A DNA stretch of 64,000 nucleotides from Muriicola sp. Z0-33 (lineage in GTDB: Bacteria > Bacteroidota > Bacteroidia > Flavobacteriales > Flavobacteriaceae): NCBI RefSeq assembly GCF_026126425.1, contig NZ_JAFMPW010000002.1:124001-188000 (forward strand), written 5' to 3'. This document shows positions 8,085 through 17,109 of this stretch, in pieces; positions within the stretch are counted from its first letter, which is position 1; the number at the start of each line of letters is the position of its first letter. The position numbers were made by a program, and so were the translations under genes. Under the pieces are notes generated by a model. That model saw only the letters and a program-made list of their open reading frames with translations, made no database searches and had not been told where the DNA came from.

Positions 8085-8334
8085 AAAGTGGATAATTGCT
8101 TTTAAATACGTGACGGGCAAATACATCCTGTGAATGTTTGCGATTGGGGGCGAGCTAATACGGCTGACACATTCGGTTTAATTTTAGAAGGTCTGTAGTT
8201 AAAACTACTTCACTACCTCCCGTCTTTGGGATATTTGGTTAAAAATCTTAACATTTTTGTGGATTTTATCGAAAGTTGGACATTAGGCGCAATATGTAAT
8301 CTTCACCAGCGTTGCCTCAATTAAACCCCTTATC

Positions 8335-9105
8335 ATGAGAGCTTTATATTACCTGCCCGTTTTAGTTTTGTTCCTATTTATTTCCTGCAGTACTGAAGAA
8401 TTAGGAATAGAGGAAGAATTTATTGAAGACAATATTGGGCAGGAGGACGAAGAATCTGTTGATGAGCAAGGAGACAGTTGCCCGGATGTTGGTTTTATAT
8501 TTGAAGAAAGCAACGGCATTATTAGCATTGAGTTCGAAAACAATGATTTTCCCGAAGGTTGGAAATTAAAAAATGATGTGGCTGATGTCTCCGGTCAGGG
8601 CTATATGCAATGGGAGGGAAGCCCTAGCTTGGGAACTCCTGGTAATGGAAGGGTCACCTTTCCGCTAATGATCACAACTACGGGTACGTATAAGTTTACC
8701 TGGAGATCCTCTTTTAGAAAAGGCAGCAATGGTACGGAACACAACGATACCTGGTTAAGTTTCCCGGATGCCAAGGATTTCTATGGCAAGAAGGGCAATG
8801 GCAGCGTAGTTTATCCCAGTGGTAGTGGAAAGTCGCCAAATCCCAACGGTGCCACAAAAGACGGCTGGTTTAAAATTTACAGAAGCGGAAACAACAATAG
8901 TTTCAGTTGGCAGGCCATGACCTCAGACCATGATGGCCACGATATTTACGTAGTTTTTGAATCTCCGGGGGTATATGAATTACAGGTGTCTGCCAGATCT
9001 GATTTTCACGGTATAGACAGGATGCTTTTGTACAGGGAAAATATTTCCCAGAATGATGCTCTTGATCAAGCCGACGCTTTTAGCGATAAAAAAAGCTGTA
9101 ACTAA
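8335..9105 (+). CDS. Lipoprotein with putative carbohydrate-binding beta-sandwich
   Basis: 256-residue predicted lipoprotein (lipobox LFISC, Cys18), then an acidic linker at about 20-50. Residues about 85-245 form one domain of beta-strand character with many Gly, Ser, Asn and aromatic residues (YKFTWRSSFRKG, TWLSFPDAKDFYGKKG, PNGATKDGWFKIY) and a C-terminal FHGIDRMLLYRE. In marine flavobacterial polysaccharide enzymes, domains with this HNDTW ... DGWFK ... IDRMLLY pattern occur as accessory modules, so sugar binding at the cell surface is a reasonable guess. No catalytic residues are apparent. It is followed, after a repeat-bearing gap, by a PQQ sugar dehydrogenase, which fits a link to sugars. 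Confidence 0.65.
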   Translation: MRALYYLPVLVLFLFISCSTEELGIEEEFIEDNIGQEDEESVDEQGDSCPDVGFIFEESNGIISIEFENNDFPEGWKLKNDVADVSGQGYMQWEGSPSLGTPGNGRVTFPLMITTTGTYKFTWRSSFRKGSNGTEHNDTWLSFPDAKDFYGKKGNGSVVYPSGSGKSPNPNGATKDGWFKIYRSGNNNSFSWQAMTSDHDGHDIYVVFESPGVYELQVSARSDFHGIDRMLLYRENISQNDALDQADAFSDKKSCN

Positions 9106-9413
9106 TTTGGTTTTTACAATGGGCGAGCGGCCCCTGCTCCGAATAGCGGGAGGTGGGAAAGAAGGATAGTGTCACCTGCCCAAGCCTTTTAAATTTTTCC
9201 AAAACTTTTAATTAATTATCCGCGAATACCGAAAACGCTTTCGGCATCCCAAAGCAATAATTTATTCTAATAAATATCGTTAATATATATAACGTTAATA
9301 CACCAGGTGCTATGATATTGTAAAATAGCTTCGTCTGTGGTAGGATAAGAAGTTGAACATGATTTTGCCGCAACGCTTGCTGTTAGTTTTCGTCACCGTT
9401 AATATAAAGAATT
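9106..9413 (+). promoter_or_regulatory. 308-base intergenic region with three CGTTAATA repeats and a hairpin
   Basis: Contains the octamer CGTTAATA at 9278-9285, 9293-9300 and 9397-9404. The first two lie in a near-palindromic AT block where CGTTA at 9278 faces TAACG at 9290. The last is ten bases before the ATG of the sugar dehydrogenase. A perfect six-base hairpin CCGAAA-ACGC-TTTCGG is at 9229-9244. These could be regulator sites for the dehydrogenase gene. No CDS or RNA gene is visible. Confidence 0.35.
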
Positions 9414-10931
9414 ATGTTGGCCCCAAACACCCCAAATCAGAATTCTAAGATAGCTTTCAAACTAAATGATACTTACAAATGGTTGAAAGCAACAACGAAA
9501 TTTGCATTGTTGTTTTTTTTGCCCATACTGCTGAGCTGTAACAGTTCAATGGATCCCGATTCGCTAGAAGAAGAAGTAATTGATCCGGACGATGACACGG
9601 TGGATCTGGTAGGAGCCCCGGCCAATTATCAAAATCACTGTGGAGGCTGCCATGGGCAAAACATGAGTTCATTTGTAGAACGCGATTGGACCTATGGCAA
9701 TTCTGCCGAAGAACTGGTGCAATCCATCACCAATGGATATACTAACAATGGTATGCCGGCATATAGCGCTCTTTTAAGCGAACAAGAAATTGAGGAATTG
9801 GCTGATTATATACTTTCGGAAATTGAAGGGAAAACACAAGCCATGTTGGAGGAGGAAAACCCAGATTTATCTGGCTTGATTACTTCAGATGACCTTAGTT
9901 TTCGAGTGGAAACCATAACGGATGACATTCCCGGCATTCCCTGGGGTGTAGTACAATTACCTGATGGGGATATTTTGGTTACAGAGCGAGGAGGAAGACT
10001 ATTCCTGGTTCAAAGTAACGGGCAATTGGCAGAAGTTGATAATCTCCCGAATATTGTTTCGCAGGGGCAAGGTGGCTTATTGGATGTGAATATACACCCT
10101 GACTTTGAAAACAATTCCTTGATTTATCTATCGTATTCCAGGGCCAATCCTAATAATTCATCACAAACAACCACCGCTGTGGCAAGAGCCATACTCAATG
10201 GGAACAGCCTGAGCGAAGTGGAGACCATTTTTACGGCACTTCCATACCTAAATAGCGGTACACACTATGGCTCAAGACTAGTGTTTGATAACATTGGATA
10301 CCTCTACGTTTCTGTTGGAGACCGTGGACAAAGAGACATCTACCCACAGGCATTAGACAATGCTATCGGGAAAATACACCGCATCCATGACGATGGCGCG
10401 ATTCCTACTGACAACCCTTTTTATAATACGGCCGGAGCGGTCAATTCTATTTTCACTTATGGCACCCGAAACCCTCAGGGTATGAGTCTGCACCCGGAAA
10501 CCGGAGCTGTTTGGGAAGGCGAACATGGACCAAGGGGAGGTGATGAAATCAATCTTTTAGAAGCGGGCAACAACAATGGATGGCCGGTAATATCCTATGG
10601 TATCAATTATGATGGTACCACCTTTACAGATCTTACGCAAATGGATGGTATGGAACAGCCTGTTCACTACTGGGTTCCATCAATTGCGCCTTGCGGTATG
10701 GACTTTGTCTCCGGCGATTTTTATGGAAATTGGAGAAACGACTTGTTCGTCGGCGCGCTCGCAGCCCAACACCTTCATCGCTTAAAAATGAATGGCAACG
10801 AGGTCATTGGCCATGAAACACTCTTAGATGGTATAGGCAGGGTACGAGACGTACATATGGGTAGCGACGGGTATCTTTACATTGTGGTCGAGGGGTCGGG
10901 TAGACTTATACGCCTTGTGCCTGAGCAATAG
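9414..10931 (+). CDS. Cytochrome c / PQQ-dependent glucose-sorbosone dehydrogenase fusion lipoprotein
   Basis: 505 residues. It has an extended basic N-terminus, a lipoprotein signal ending at Cys42 (LLSC) and an acidic linker. The cytochrome c domain has heme motif CGGCH at 76-80 and a probable axial Met114 (NNGMPAY). Residues about 155-505 form a six-bladed glucose/sorbosone dehydrogenase propeller (IPWGVVQLPDGDILVTERGG, FTYGTRNPQGM, GEHGPRGGDEINLL). The family oxidises aldose sugars with PQQ, and the attached heme would take the electrons in the periplasm or at the outer membrane. PQQ would have to come from elsewhere, because no pqq genes are in the window. A short hairpin (ATAGCCC-TGAC-GGGCTAT) overlaps the stop codon. 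Confidence 0.88.
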   Translation: MLAPNTPNQNSKIAFKLNDTYKWLKATTKFALLFFLPILLSCNSSMDPDSLEEEVIDPDDDTVDLVGAPANYQNHCGGCHGQNMSSFVERDWTYGNSAEELVQSITNGYTNNGMPAYSALLSEQEIEELADYILSEIEGKTQAMLEEENPDLSGLITSDDLSFRVETITDDIPGIPWGVVQLPDGDILVTERGGRLFLVQSNGQLAEVDNLPNIVSQGQGGLLDVNIHPDFENNSLIYLSYSRANPNNSSQTTTAVARAILNGNSLSEVETIFTALPYLNSGTHYGSRLVFDNIGYLYVSVGDRGQRDIYPQALDNAIGKIHRIHDDGAIPTDNPFYNTAGAVNSIFTYGTRNPQGMSLHPETGAVWEGEHGPRGGDEINLLEAGNNNGWPVISYGINYDGTTFTDLTQMDGMEQPVHYWVPSIAPCGMDFVSGDFYGNWRNDLFVGALAAQHLHRLKMNGNEVIGHETLLDGIGRVRDVHMGSDGYLYIVVEGSGRLIRLVPEQ

Positions 10932-11208
10932 CCCTGACGGGCTATACACAAATTACTGACATGTTTGTTCTATAATTTATATTATGTCAAATAGCTTTTT
11001 TTGATATAGCCCCACTGAACGGTTATTATAAATACGAACTGATACGGCTACCTCTTTACCCCAAAGCGCATTGTTTGAATTATAAATTCCTCATAAAATT
11101 ATTCAAGAAGTAAAAATCTTTGTAATTTTCAATGAGGATGCTCCCCTGAATTGATCTATTATCTCAACATACAGCTATTGCTAACCAATTTCTGAAACTA
11201 CTTTAGTT

Positions 11209-11649
11209 ATGTACAGCATTACCTATAGATCTGTCTGCGACCCATCTTTTGACGAAAAAGACATTTTAAAGATGTTGTTGAAATCACAGAAAAAGAACAA
11301 ACGCCTGGGGATCACTGGTTGTCTGCTGTATCACAATAATAAATTTGTTCAACTCATTGAAGGCAATGAAATTACAGTAAAAACACTTTACGCTACTATT
11401 CTAGAAGATCCTCGTCACAGCAATGTACAGTTATTGCATTCGGCTTTTAGCCCGCTGCGTTTATTTAGAGATTGGAGCATGGTCTTTAACAACCTGAACA
11501 CTAAAACCGATCAGGTAGAAGACAAACGCCTGCTATTTGACACCATTTACCACGAGTCTGATATTGTTAGTTCCCCGGGGAATTCTAAAATTACGCTTTG
11601 GACTAATGTTTATGATATTCTTTATGCTGAAGGTTCGCTAACAGCATAG
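11209..11649 (+). CDS. BLUF-domain blue-light photoreceptor
   Basis: 146 residues. Residues 1-95 are a BLUF domain that binds FAD. It shows the N-terminal Tyr (YSITYRS), the flavin-contacting Asn in KKNKRLGITG, the Gln in FVQLIEG and the C-terminal WSM of the photo-switch (FRDWSMVFNNL). All residues needed for photochemistry appear present. About 50 residues of helical tail follow with no output enzyme, so it is a short BLUF protein that would signal by protein contact. It is monocistronic and converges on the S33 hydrolase. The next frame past its stop stays open for about 60 codons but overlaps that gene's 3' end. Confidence 0.88.
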   Translation: MYSITYRSVCDPSFDEKDILKMLLKSQKKNKRLGITGCLLYHNNKFVQLIEGNEITVKTLYATILEDPRHSNVQLLHSAFSPLRLFRDWSMVFNNLNTKTDQVEDKRLLFDTIYHESDIVSSPGNSKITLWTNVYDILYAEGSLTA

Positions 11650-11758
11650 ATGACCAGGCGCTGCTCACTGCCTACTTCTTCCAGCCGCATCATCTCGCAG
11701 CCTTTTTTAATCATCCACAGGATAATCAAAAAAGATCTCGTGCTTATTGCTCAAAAGA

Positions 11759-13216
11759 TCATCTTGTCCTTAGATTTAAAGGCGCCACAATGCGCTCGGG
11801 AACCACAAACTCCAAAGGATGCTCTGCCTTTAAATAGCCCTGCATAATTGGCAGCAGCTGGTCCAGGGCTTCACTGAACAAATCATGAGAGCCGTGTTCT
11901 ACCACTACTAACCTGCCATTGGTAAAAACTTCCAGTATCTCCTCCGCATTACTCACTGGTGTACGCGCATCTTGTCTTCCACATATTAAAACTATTGGGA
12001 TCCCCGACTTAAAGTATTGGTTTAATTCTTTACTAATGTCTTTAATCGGTAAAATATCCATCACTTCAAAGATGACATTGTTTAAAGCATTCCCCAGAAT
12101 AGCCTCCTTTGCCTCCGTTTGCACAGCCAACATTCTATCTGAAGCCGTTGCCGAAGCACAGTCTGTCAGTGCTGCCATTAAACTTTCAATATGGGCAAGG
12201 CGCAGATGTATCGCCCTTGAAGCCAGCCAGGAATAATCCCCCTTTTTCATTTGAAGATACCGATATGGGAGTTCCCTATACGCTCTTCTGCCCAGGTCTA
12301 TCCCGGTAATGAATTGCAAATCAAATTTCCCGAGTACAATATGTACTTCCTTGCTGGTTATAGGGTGCGTGGTACTTACACGTATCGGGTGCTGCTCCAA
12401 CCCCTCTAACACGTCTCTCACCAGATCTGTAAATGAAGGGATCTCCTGAGATAGTTCCGCATTGGTCTTTACCAAGCCAGACAACTGTTCCAATATTTCG
12501 TCTGCCGACGAAGGTAATTTTACGGTATGTGGAAGCCCTTCGGGGCTGTCTAGTAAAATTCGGTCTACATTCTCAGGGTACCGCTTTATATACGCAAGTG
12601 CATGATGGCTGCCAAAGCTACCTCCAAACAGCATAACCTTGCCATAAGACATAGCCTGCCGTAATGCCTCCACATCATCAGCCATACTAATTACATTATA
12701 CCCGCTTAAATCCCGCCCCTTCTTTTGCCAGGACCCGCTGCAATCTTCCATATATTTCCTGTACACCTTCCTGAAAGTAGATAAGTCCAGAGGGGTATCC
12801 AATGAAAACTGTAGCGTATTGGGGCAACTCAGTTTAGGTATTGCCCCACCGTTGCCTCTTTGATCTACCAGCACCACATCACTCCGCTCTGCAAAAGCCT
12901 TTAAGATCGGGGCAAATTCTGATAAGCGCTGCAAGGCTGAAGGGTCATCTCCAGGTCCGCCCTCAAAAATAAAGATGGGCGCTAGTGGACGCTCATGCTC
13001 CGTTTTCATTCTGAAAAAAGGCAACTCAAGCCATTCAGAATTTTCGTTTTCCCGGTTTTCCGGTACTTTTATACGTCCCTTTTCCCCTCTATAGGTATTG
13101 CCATCATTGGCTTTTACCGTAGTAGATGTAAGCGAGACCAATTCATAAGCCTGCTGTGCCCTGCTGCCCATAAGGCTCAGCACGGCCAGGGCTATAGTAA
13201 GTATACCTCTTTTCAT
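11759..13216 (-). CDS. Secreted alpha/beta hydrolase, S33 aminopeptidase-like (TAP family)
   Basis: 485 residues with a signal peptide of about 20 residues (SLMGSRAQQ). The fold signature is complete: oxyanion motif GGPGD at 86-90, DQRGNG near 118-123, the nucleophile elbow GGSFG with Ser200, an acidic residue in ICGRQDARTP and the catalytic His in EHGSHD. This order matches proline iminopeptidase and tripeptidyl-aminopeptidase-like proteins of family S33, which release N-terminal residues from peptides in the periplasm. It lies 20 bases downstream of the M1/M61-like peptidase on the same strand, so the two probably form a peptide-degrading operon. It could also be an esterase. Confidence 0.85.
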   Translation of the reverse strand: MKRGILTIALAVLSLMGSRAQQAYELVSLTSTTVKANDGNTYRGEKGRIKVPENRENENSEWLELPFFRMKTEHERPLAPIFIFEGGPGDDPSALQRLSEFAPILKAFAERSDVVLVDQRGNGGAIPKLSCPNTLQFSLDTPLDLSTFRKVYRKYMEDCSGSWQKKGRDLSGYNVISMADDVEALRQAMSYGKVMLFGGSFGSHHALAYIKRYPENVDRILLDSPEGLPHTVKLPSSADEILEQLSGLVKTNAELSQEIPSFTDLVRDVLEGLEQHPIRVSTTHPITSKEVHIVLGKFDLQFITGIDLGRRAYRELPYRYLQMKKGDYSWLASRAIHLRLAHIESLMAALTDCASATASDRMLAVQTEAKEAILGNALNNVIFEVMDILPIKDISKELNQYFKSGIPIVLICGRQDARTPVSNAEEILEVFTNGRLVVVEHGSHDLFSEALDQLLPIMQGYLKAEHPLEFVVPERIVAPLNLRTR

Positions 13217-13236
13217 AATTGCCTGTTTTAAAACAA

Positions 13237-14751
13237 TTAAGGGGTATTACTCCCTAAAATTCCCTGAATAACATCTTGCTGGAACGGACTCAGTTGGTCC
13301 TTTATGGCAATTTTAAGTTGCCCCTCCTCCACTTTTGCATCCAAACCGGTTACTGACAAATAATCTTCAATAGGCAGGGGTTGTGTGCCCCATATATAGT
13401 CCTTAAAAAAATCAGACTGATCTGCCCCATTGAGTACCGACAAGCTTTCTTCCACATCATCTATGACATATTGGTCATTTGTACCACCGTAGCGCTTATA
13501 GAACTGCCGCATTAAATGGTCTACACTTTTGGTGTTCCCTGTCGCCTTTCTGATACTAATATCCTGTGCCATGGCCACAAAGAGTCCGCCACCATAAATA
13601 AGTCCCCAATGATCGTGTTTTTCTTCCCCTTTGGTCATAGATAGATTTCCCAGGCCACTATCCGCCGTATATCGCTGATAAAAAAGGTTATTCAGGACTC
13701 CGAAATAGGCATTGTCGTCCAGAAAACCTATATGCCGCAAGGCTTTTAGGGTATAAAAATTAGTAAACCCTTCGTTAAACCATTGCGTTTCCTGATCGTC
13801 CGGGGTAAAAGTTTTTCCGTTCCACATATGGAAAAATTCGTGCGCAAAAATAAAGCGCGATATCATCTTGGCCATTGGGTCCCCATCTTTCTCCAGAATG
13901 ATGCTGATATTACTGCCTATGATTTCCCCGTCTGTCATATCGCCTACATTTATGATGACCAAAGCTTTCTCTATTACATTATCGGGAGCAGGATTGGGAG
14001 GTCCACCCATAAGGTCTATGTAGTAATTTAGTACTCCTGAGGCCATATTTTGGTATACTTCCTGCTCTGCCAGTACATCGTCCCCTCCCAGTGCAAAAAG
14101 GAGCTCAAAATCGCCCTCTTTAAAGGAAAGCTCCTTGTGTGTGCCGGCAAAGATCATCGAAAGCATTAAGGCCGCCTGATTATGTGGCTTAAAAGAATGT
14201 GGGCCATCTCCTACCCTTTTCCAGGGGGTACTCACCTGCCAGCCTTCGGGCAGGTTAAAATCTACCCTGATGTTGCCCCAGTCGGCACCGTTAAAAATCA
14301 ACATGGCCCTGCCGGTATAAAAGACCCCCCAATCTGTTGCATAGGCAACCCCGTCCAGGCCTCCATCCCATTTATGGCTGGCATGGTCTAAACGTACTTT
14401 GTAGCTTACTATGATCTTCTCTTTTGGGGTATAGGGAAGCATCCATAGGGCATCGGTCATGTCTTTGACTGCTATTTCCTCGCCGCTTGCATCGGACACC
14501 TTCAGATCTTGTACAAAGGTAGCCCAGCGGTCTGGTAACTGTCCGGCGCCCTGGGTCATAAACAACAAGCTGTCTTTAGGCACAAAGGTCATCTCAACTT
14601 TTGCTGTATGCTTATCGCTTTCCGCTATGGTAATACTATAATTTATCTGATCTTTCTGATGGTTCGGGGCAGACATTCCCCCGGAAGCATTTACTGAATG
14701 CAGGCTTATTACCATTACGAGTGGTAATAGCCAATTTGTGATTTGTTTCAT
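13237..14751 (-). CDS. Secreted metallopeptidase of the M1/M61 type
   Basis: 504 residues from the chosen ATG at 14749-14751, which starts a normal signal peptide (MKQITNWLLPLVMVISLHS). A Met 42 bases upstream would put an unlikely hydrophilic extension before it. The zinc motif is HEFFH at 304-308 followed by WFNEGF with Glu327, the 18-residue spacing of gluzincins. The N-terminal third is a beta-rich domain (GVFYTGRAMLIFNG), as in M61 glycyl aminopeptidases. It would trim peptides in the periplasm or outside the cell. It lies upstream of the S33 hydrolase with 20 bases between them and downstream of a membrane AraC regulator on the same strand. Confidence 0.83.
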   Translation of the reverse strand: MKQITNWLLPLVMVISLHSVNASGGMSAPNHQKDQINYSITIAESDKHTAKVEMTFVPKDSLLFMTQGAGQLPDRWATFVQDLKVSDASGEEIAVKDMTDALWMLPYTPKEKIIVSYKVRLDHASHKWDGGLDGVAYATDWGVFYTGRAMLIFNGADWGNIRVDFNLPEGWQVSTPWKRVGDGPHSFKPHNQAALMLSMIFAGTHKELSFKEGDFELLFALGGDDVLAEQEVYQNMASGVLNYYIDLMGGPPNPAPDNVIEKALVIINVGDMTDGEIIGSNISIILEKDGDPMAKMISRFIFAHEFFHMWNGKTFTPDDQETQWFNEGFTNFYTLKALRHIGFLDDNAYFGVLNNLFYQRYTADSGLGNLSMTKGEEKHDHWGLIYGGGLFVAMAQDISIRKATGNTKSVDHLMRQFYKRYGGTNDQYVIDDVEESLSVLNGADQSDFFKDYIWGTQPLPIEDYLSVTGLDAKVEEGQLKIAIKDQLSPFQQDVIQGILGSNTP

Positions 14752-14866
14752 GATGATTTGATTTAATTGATGAATATGAAATTTCTTCCACAATACTATT
14801 AATTAAACCTGCGGCTTACAATTATAGCTTGTTTGCATTTACAAATCAGAACAGAATAAAGGGGTC

Positions 14867-15961
14867 TCAGGCGCTTTGCTTTAAGTAGGCCGAAGGTGTG
14901 GTTCCCTTCTCTTTCTTAAAGGCAGCATAAAAGGCAGAAGCCGATTTAAAACCTGCTTTTTGAGCCAGCCCCATGATAGTGTACGACTGGTGCTGTTGTG
15001 TCTCAAGAGCAGACACTACCTCTTGTATACGGAGTGCATTGATAAAGGTGTTAAAATTTTGCCCGAAATGCTGATTGATATAGCTGCTGAGCTCATGATA
15101 CGGAAGCTGCAATTGCCGGGAAAGCGTTCTTATGTCCAGATCGGGGTTGGCATAATATTTATGTTCACAAATGGCTTGTATAATGGGGTCTGTATTGGTG
15201 CTAACTACTGTGGAACCAACTGTTTTTCTTCTTGCTATTTTACTCAGAGGCTCTACTCCTATTCCAATTTTTTTGTAGAATAGGTATAAGGTCATCATCG
15301 AAAATAACAGGGTGATATTCAGGTGCACTACATCTGGTAAGGGCTCAATCCATGTCCGATACAAATAGAAGAACAGGTTTAAAAACCATATAGATGATGT
15401 GCCTCCAACAATAATCACGGAAGTCCAGGTTAATTGTTTATCTGTTTTTCTAATTTCATAGAACAATGCTACCAGATATCCTAAAAAATGCAGGTTCCAG
15501 GCCACTTTAGACCAGGGATGCTGCACTAGGCTTTGGCTCCATACACCCATACTACTCGATGGAAATACCAGGCCAATTATGGTCAGTATTGTCATTACAT
15601 AAAAAAAGACAAGATGGCTGGAAGTAAGTGGTAGAATTTTTTTTGAAAAGCTTAACGACTTTATATACAAGAACAATAGCGGTGCTATGGCATAAGACAC
15701 GGCATTAGATAAGGGTTCAAAGCCATATAACTGATGACCATAATTACTAAAATTCAGGATAGTATTAAGAATTACAATGCCAAGGACAAAGAACAATAAT
15801 GAAAGTATAGGGCTAACAGGCAGGGCTTTGGGATCTTTTTTTAAAAGATAAGTGTACGACAACAAAAAACAATTCCCCACCCCTACTGCATTGAGTAAGA
15901 CAGATATGTCTTTTATAATTGTTGGTTCCACAGCCACCGTGCTTTCTAATCTGACGATCAC
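14867..15961 (-). CDS. Membrane-anchored AraC-family transcriptional regulator
   Basis: 364 residues. Residues about 15-235 contain seven predicted membrane helices. After a basic linker, residues about 260-364 form an AraC-type DNA-binding domain with both helix-turn-helix units (DLDIRTLSRQLQLPYHELSS, and YTIMGLAQKAGFKSASAFYA followed by FKKEKGTTPSAYL). Such 7TM-AraC proteins are common in Flavobacteria and are thought to couple a membrane signal to transcription, but no ligand is known here. Its position upstream of the two secreted peptidases on the same strand makes them candidate targets. Confidence 0.88.
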   Translation of the reverse strand: MIVRLESTVAVEPTIIKDISVLLNAVGVGNCFLLSYTYLLKKDPKALPVSPILSLLFFVLGIVILNTILNFSNYGHQLYGFEPLSNAVSYAIAPLLFLYIKSLSFSKKILPLTSSHLVFFYVMTILTIIGLVFPSSSMGVWSQSLVQHPWSKVAWNLHFLGYLVALFYEIRKTDKQLTWTSVIIVGGTSSIWFLNLFFYLYRTWIEPLPDVVHLNITLLFSMMTLYLFYKKIGIGVEPLSKIARRKTVGSTVVSTNTDPIIQAICEHKYYANPDLDIRTLSRQLQLPYHELSSYINQHFGQNFNTFINALRIQEVVSALETQQHQSYTIMGLAQKAGFKSASAFYAAFKKEKGTTPSAYLKQSA

Positions 15962-16100
15962 CAGGACAAAATGTTACAGGTCACGGCAAATAATGTATAC
16001 TACCATCAAATTGGAAATCAACTGGCTTTACACTTGAACAAGTTTTGTTAACTGTAGTTTTTAGCAATGCGCCATAAGTTGACAACAGTACATCAATTGA

Positions 16101-16160
16101 TTATTGCTAATTGCTTATTGCTTATTGCTAAATGTTTATTGTTAATTGCTTACTGCTTAC
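16101..16160. repeat. Heptanucleotide tandem repeat (TTATTGC family)
   Basis: Eight and a half contiguous 7-base units on the plus strand: TTATTGC, TAATTGC, TTATTGC twice, TAAATGT, TTATTGT, TAATTGC, TTACTGC, TTAC. The last partial unit contains the stop codon of the DUF5694 gene read on the minus strand. A related repeat lies at 19519-19546. Confidence 0.85.
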
Positions 16161-17035
16161 TCCCCCTCAATTAATTCTTCAAGGCGCACCAGGCGATAAT
16201 CCGGAGAGGCATCTGCCAGAAAATTAAGAATCGGCAGGTGTCCTGCTCCTATCAGAACAAATAATTTATCTTTCCCAGGGGTGGTCATGGTCAGGAGGTT
16301 GGAAAAAATCCTCAGATTACGGGTATACCACCAAATAGCGCCATCCGCTCCAAAATAATCGTCTTCCTCGTTCATCTTAAAATTTCCAATCAGGTAATGG
16401 CCATGACCTATCCGGATTCTCTCAGGGCTGTTATCTTCCAGCAAATGTTCCAGAAGTGTTTGCTGCGTCTTTTTCTTGTCCTCCATGGCATACATGTCCA
16501 TAAAGGTGTTGTGGAGCATTTCCTCACGGGTTTGGAATTGGGACCCAAACTTTTCATTAAAATATGCCTCTTTATCCTTGTACGTTTCTTTATTAAGCCC
16601 TTCATCAAAGTTTCGTGCAGTGGCGTCCATGGCATATATCTTTTTATGCCCCAGTTCTTTGGCCATTCTAAACCCTATCTGGAAGATTTCATTGGCGGTT
16701 AATTGAAATCGTCCGGCCAGGTACTCATTGTAAATTGAGTCTAACTTTGCTTGTCTCGCCTTATTCCATTCAACCGCAATCTTTGTTGGCGCAAAACGTC
16801 TGATGGTATTCAGCACCTCTTCTAACTCCTTTTGGCGCTGGGCAGACATGATGTCTACATCGTGCTTCGGTTTATAGCCGTCCAGGCCAGCATCCTTAAA
16901 ATGGAAGGTCCCCAGCATATACAACTCGGATTGTTCCATAATTGCAAAGGGGTCTGATACCTCTTGTTTTATGGCTTGGCTAAAAGTAATTGTTGAAAAT
17001 AATAGTGCAGTAATCAGAAAACTGTTTTGGCTCAT
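16157..17035 (-). CDS. DUF5694 family secreted protein
   Basis: 292 residues from the ATG at 17033-17035, which begins a clean signal peptide (MSQNSFLITALLFSTITFSQ). A Met 75 bases upstream would add a poor leader. The mature part starts with LYMLGTFHFKDAGLDGYKP and shows AVEWNKARQAKLDS, YAMDATA and a C-terminal VLIGAGHLPIL. This His/Glu/Asp arrangement resembles the TraB/PrgY/GumN superfamily, with which DUF5694 shares its GTFHF and GxGH motifs. A metal-dependent hydrolase is possible but no activity is known. The final codons and stop lie at the edge of a heptamer tandem repeat. The NrtR-like gene lies 74 bases upstream. Confidence 0.8.
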   Translation of the reverse strand: MSQNSFLITALLFSTITFSQAIKQEVSDPFAIMEQSELYMLGTFHFKDAGLDGYKPKHDVDIMSAQRQKELEEVLNTIRRFAPTKIAVEWNKARQAKLDSIYNEYLAGRFQLTANEIFQIGFRMAKELGHKKIYAMDATARNFDEGLNKETYKDKEAYFNEKFGSQFQTREEMLHNTFMDMYAMEDKKKTQQTLLEHLLEDNSPERIRIGHGHYLIGNFKMNEEDDYFGADGAIWWYTRNLRIFSNLLTMTTPGKDKLFVLIGAGHLPILNFLADASPDYRLVRLEELIEGE

Positions 17036-17109
17036 TTGTGTGGTTAATTTATATCTCAAGGATGAATATAAAAGTAAATTGTTACAGTTCAAAAGATACA
17101 TTATGGCCA

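Noticed and set aside
11650-11847. Plus-strand frame directly after the BLUF stop
   Set aside because: It overlaps the 3' end of the S33 hydrolase and has no motif. Another frame there is also open for about 60 codons (DDQALLTAYFFQ), but starts right after a stop and shows no BLUF continuation, so a frameshifted BLUF tail could not be supported.
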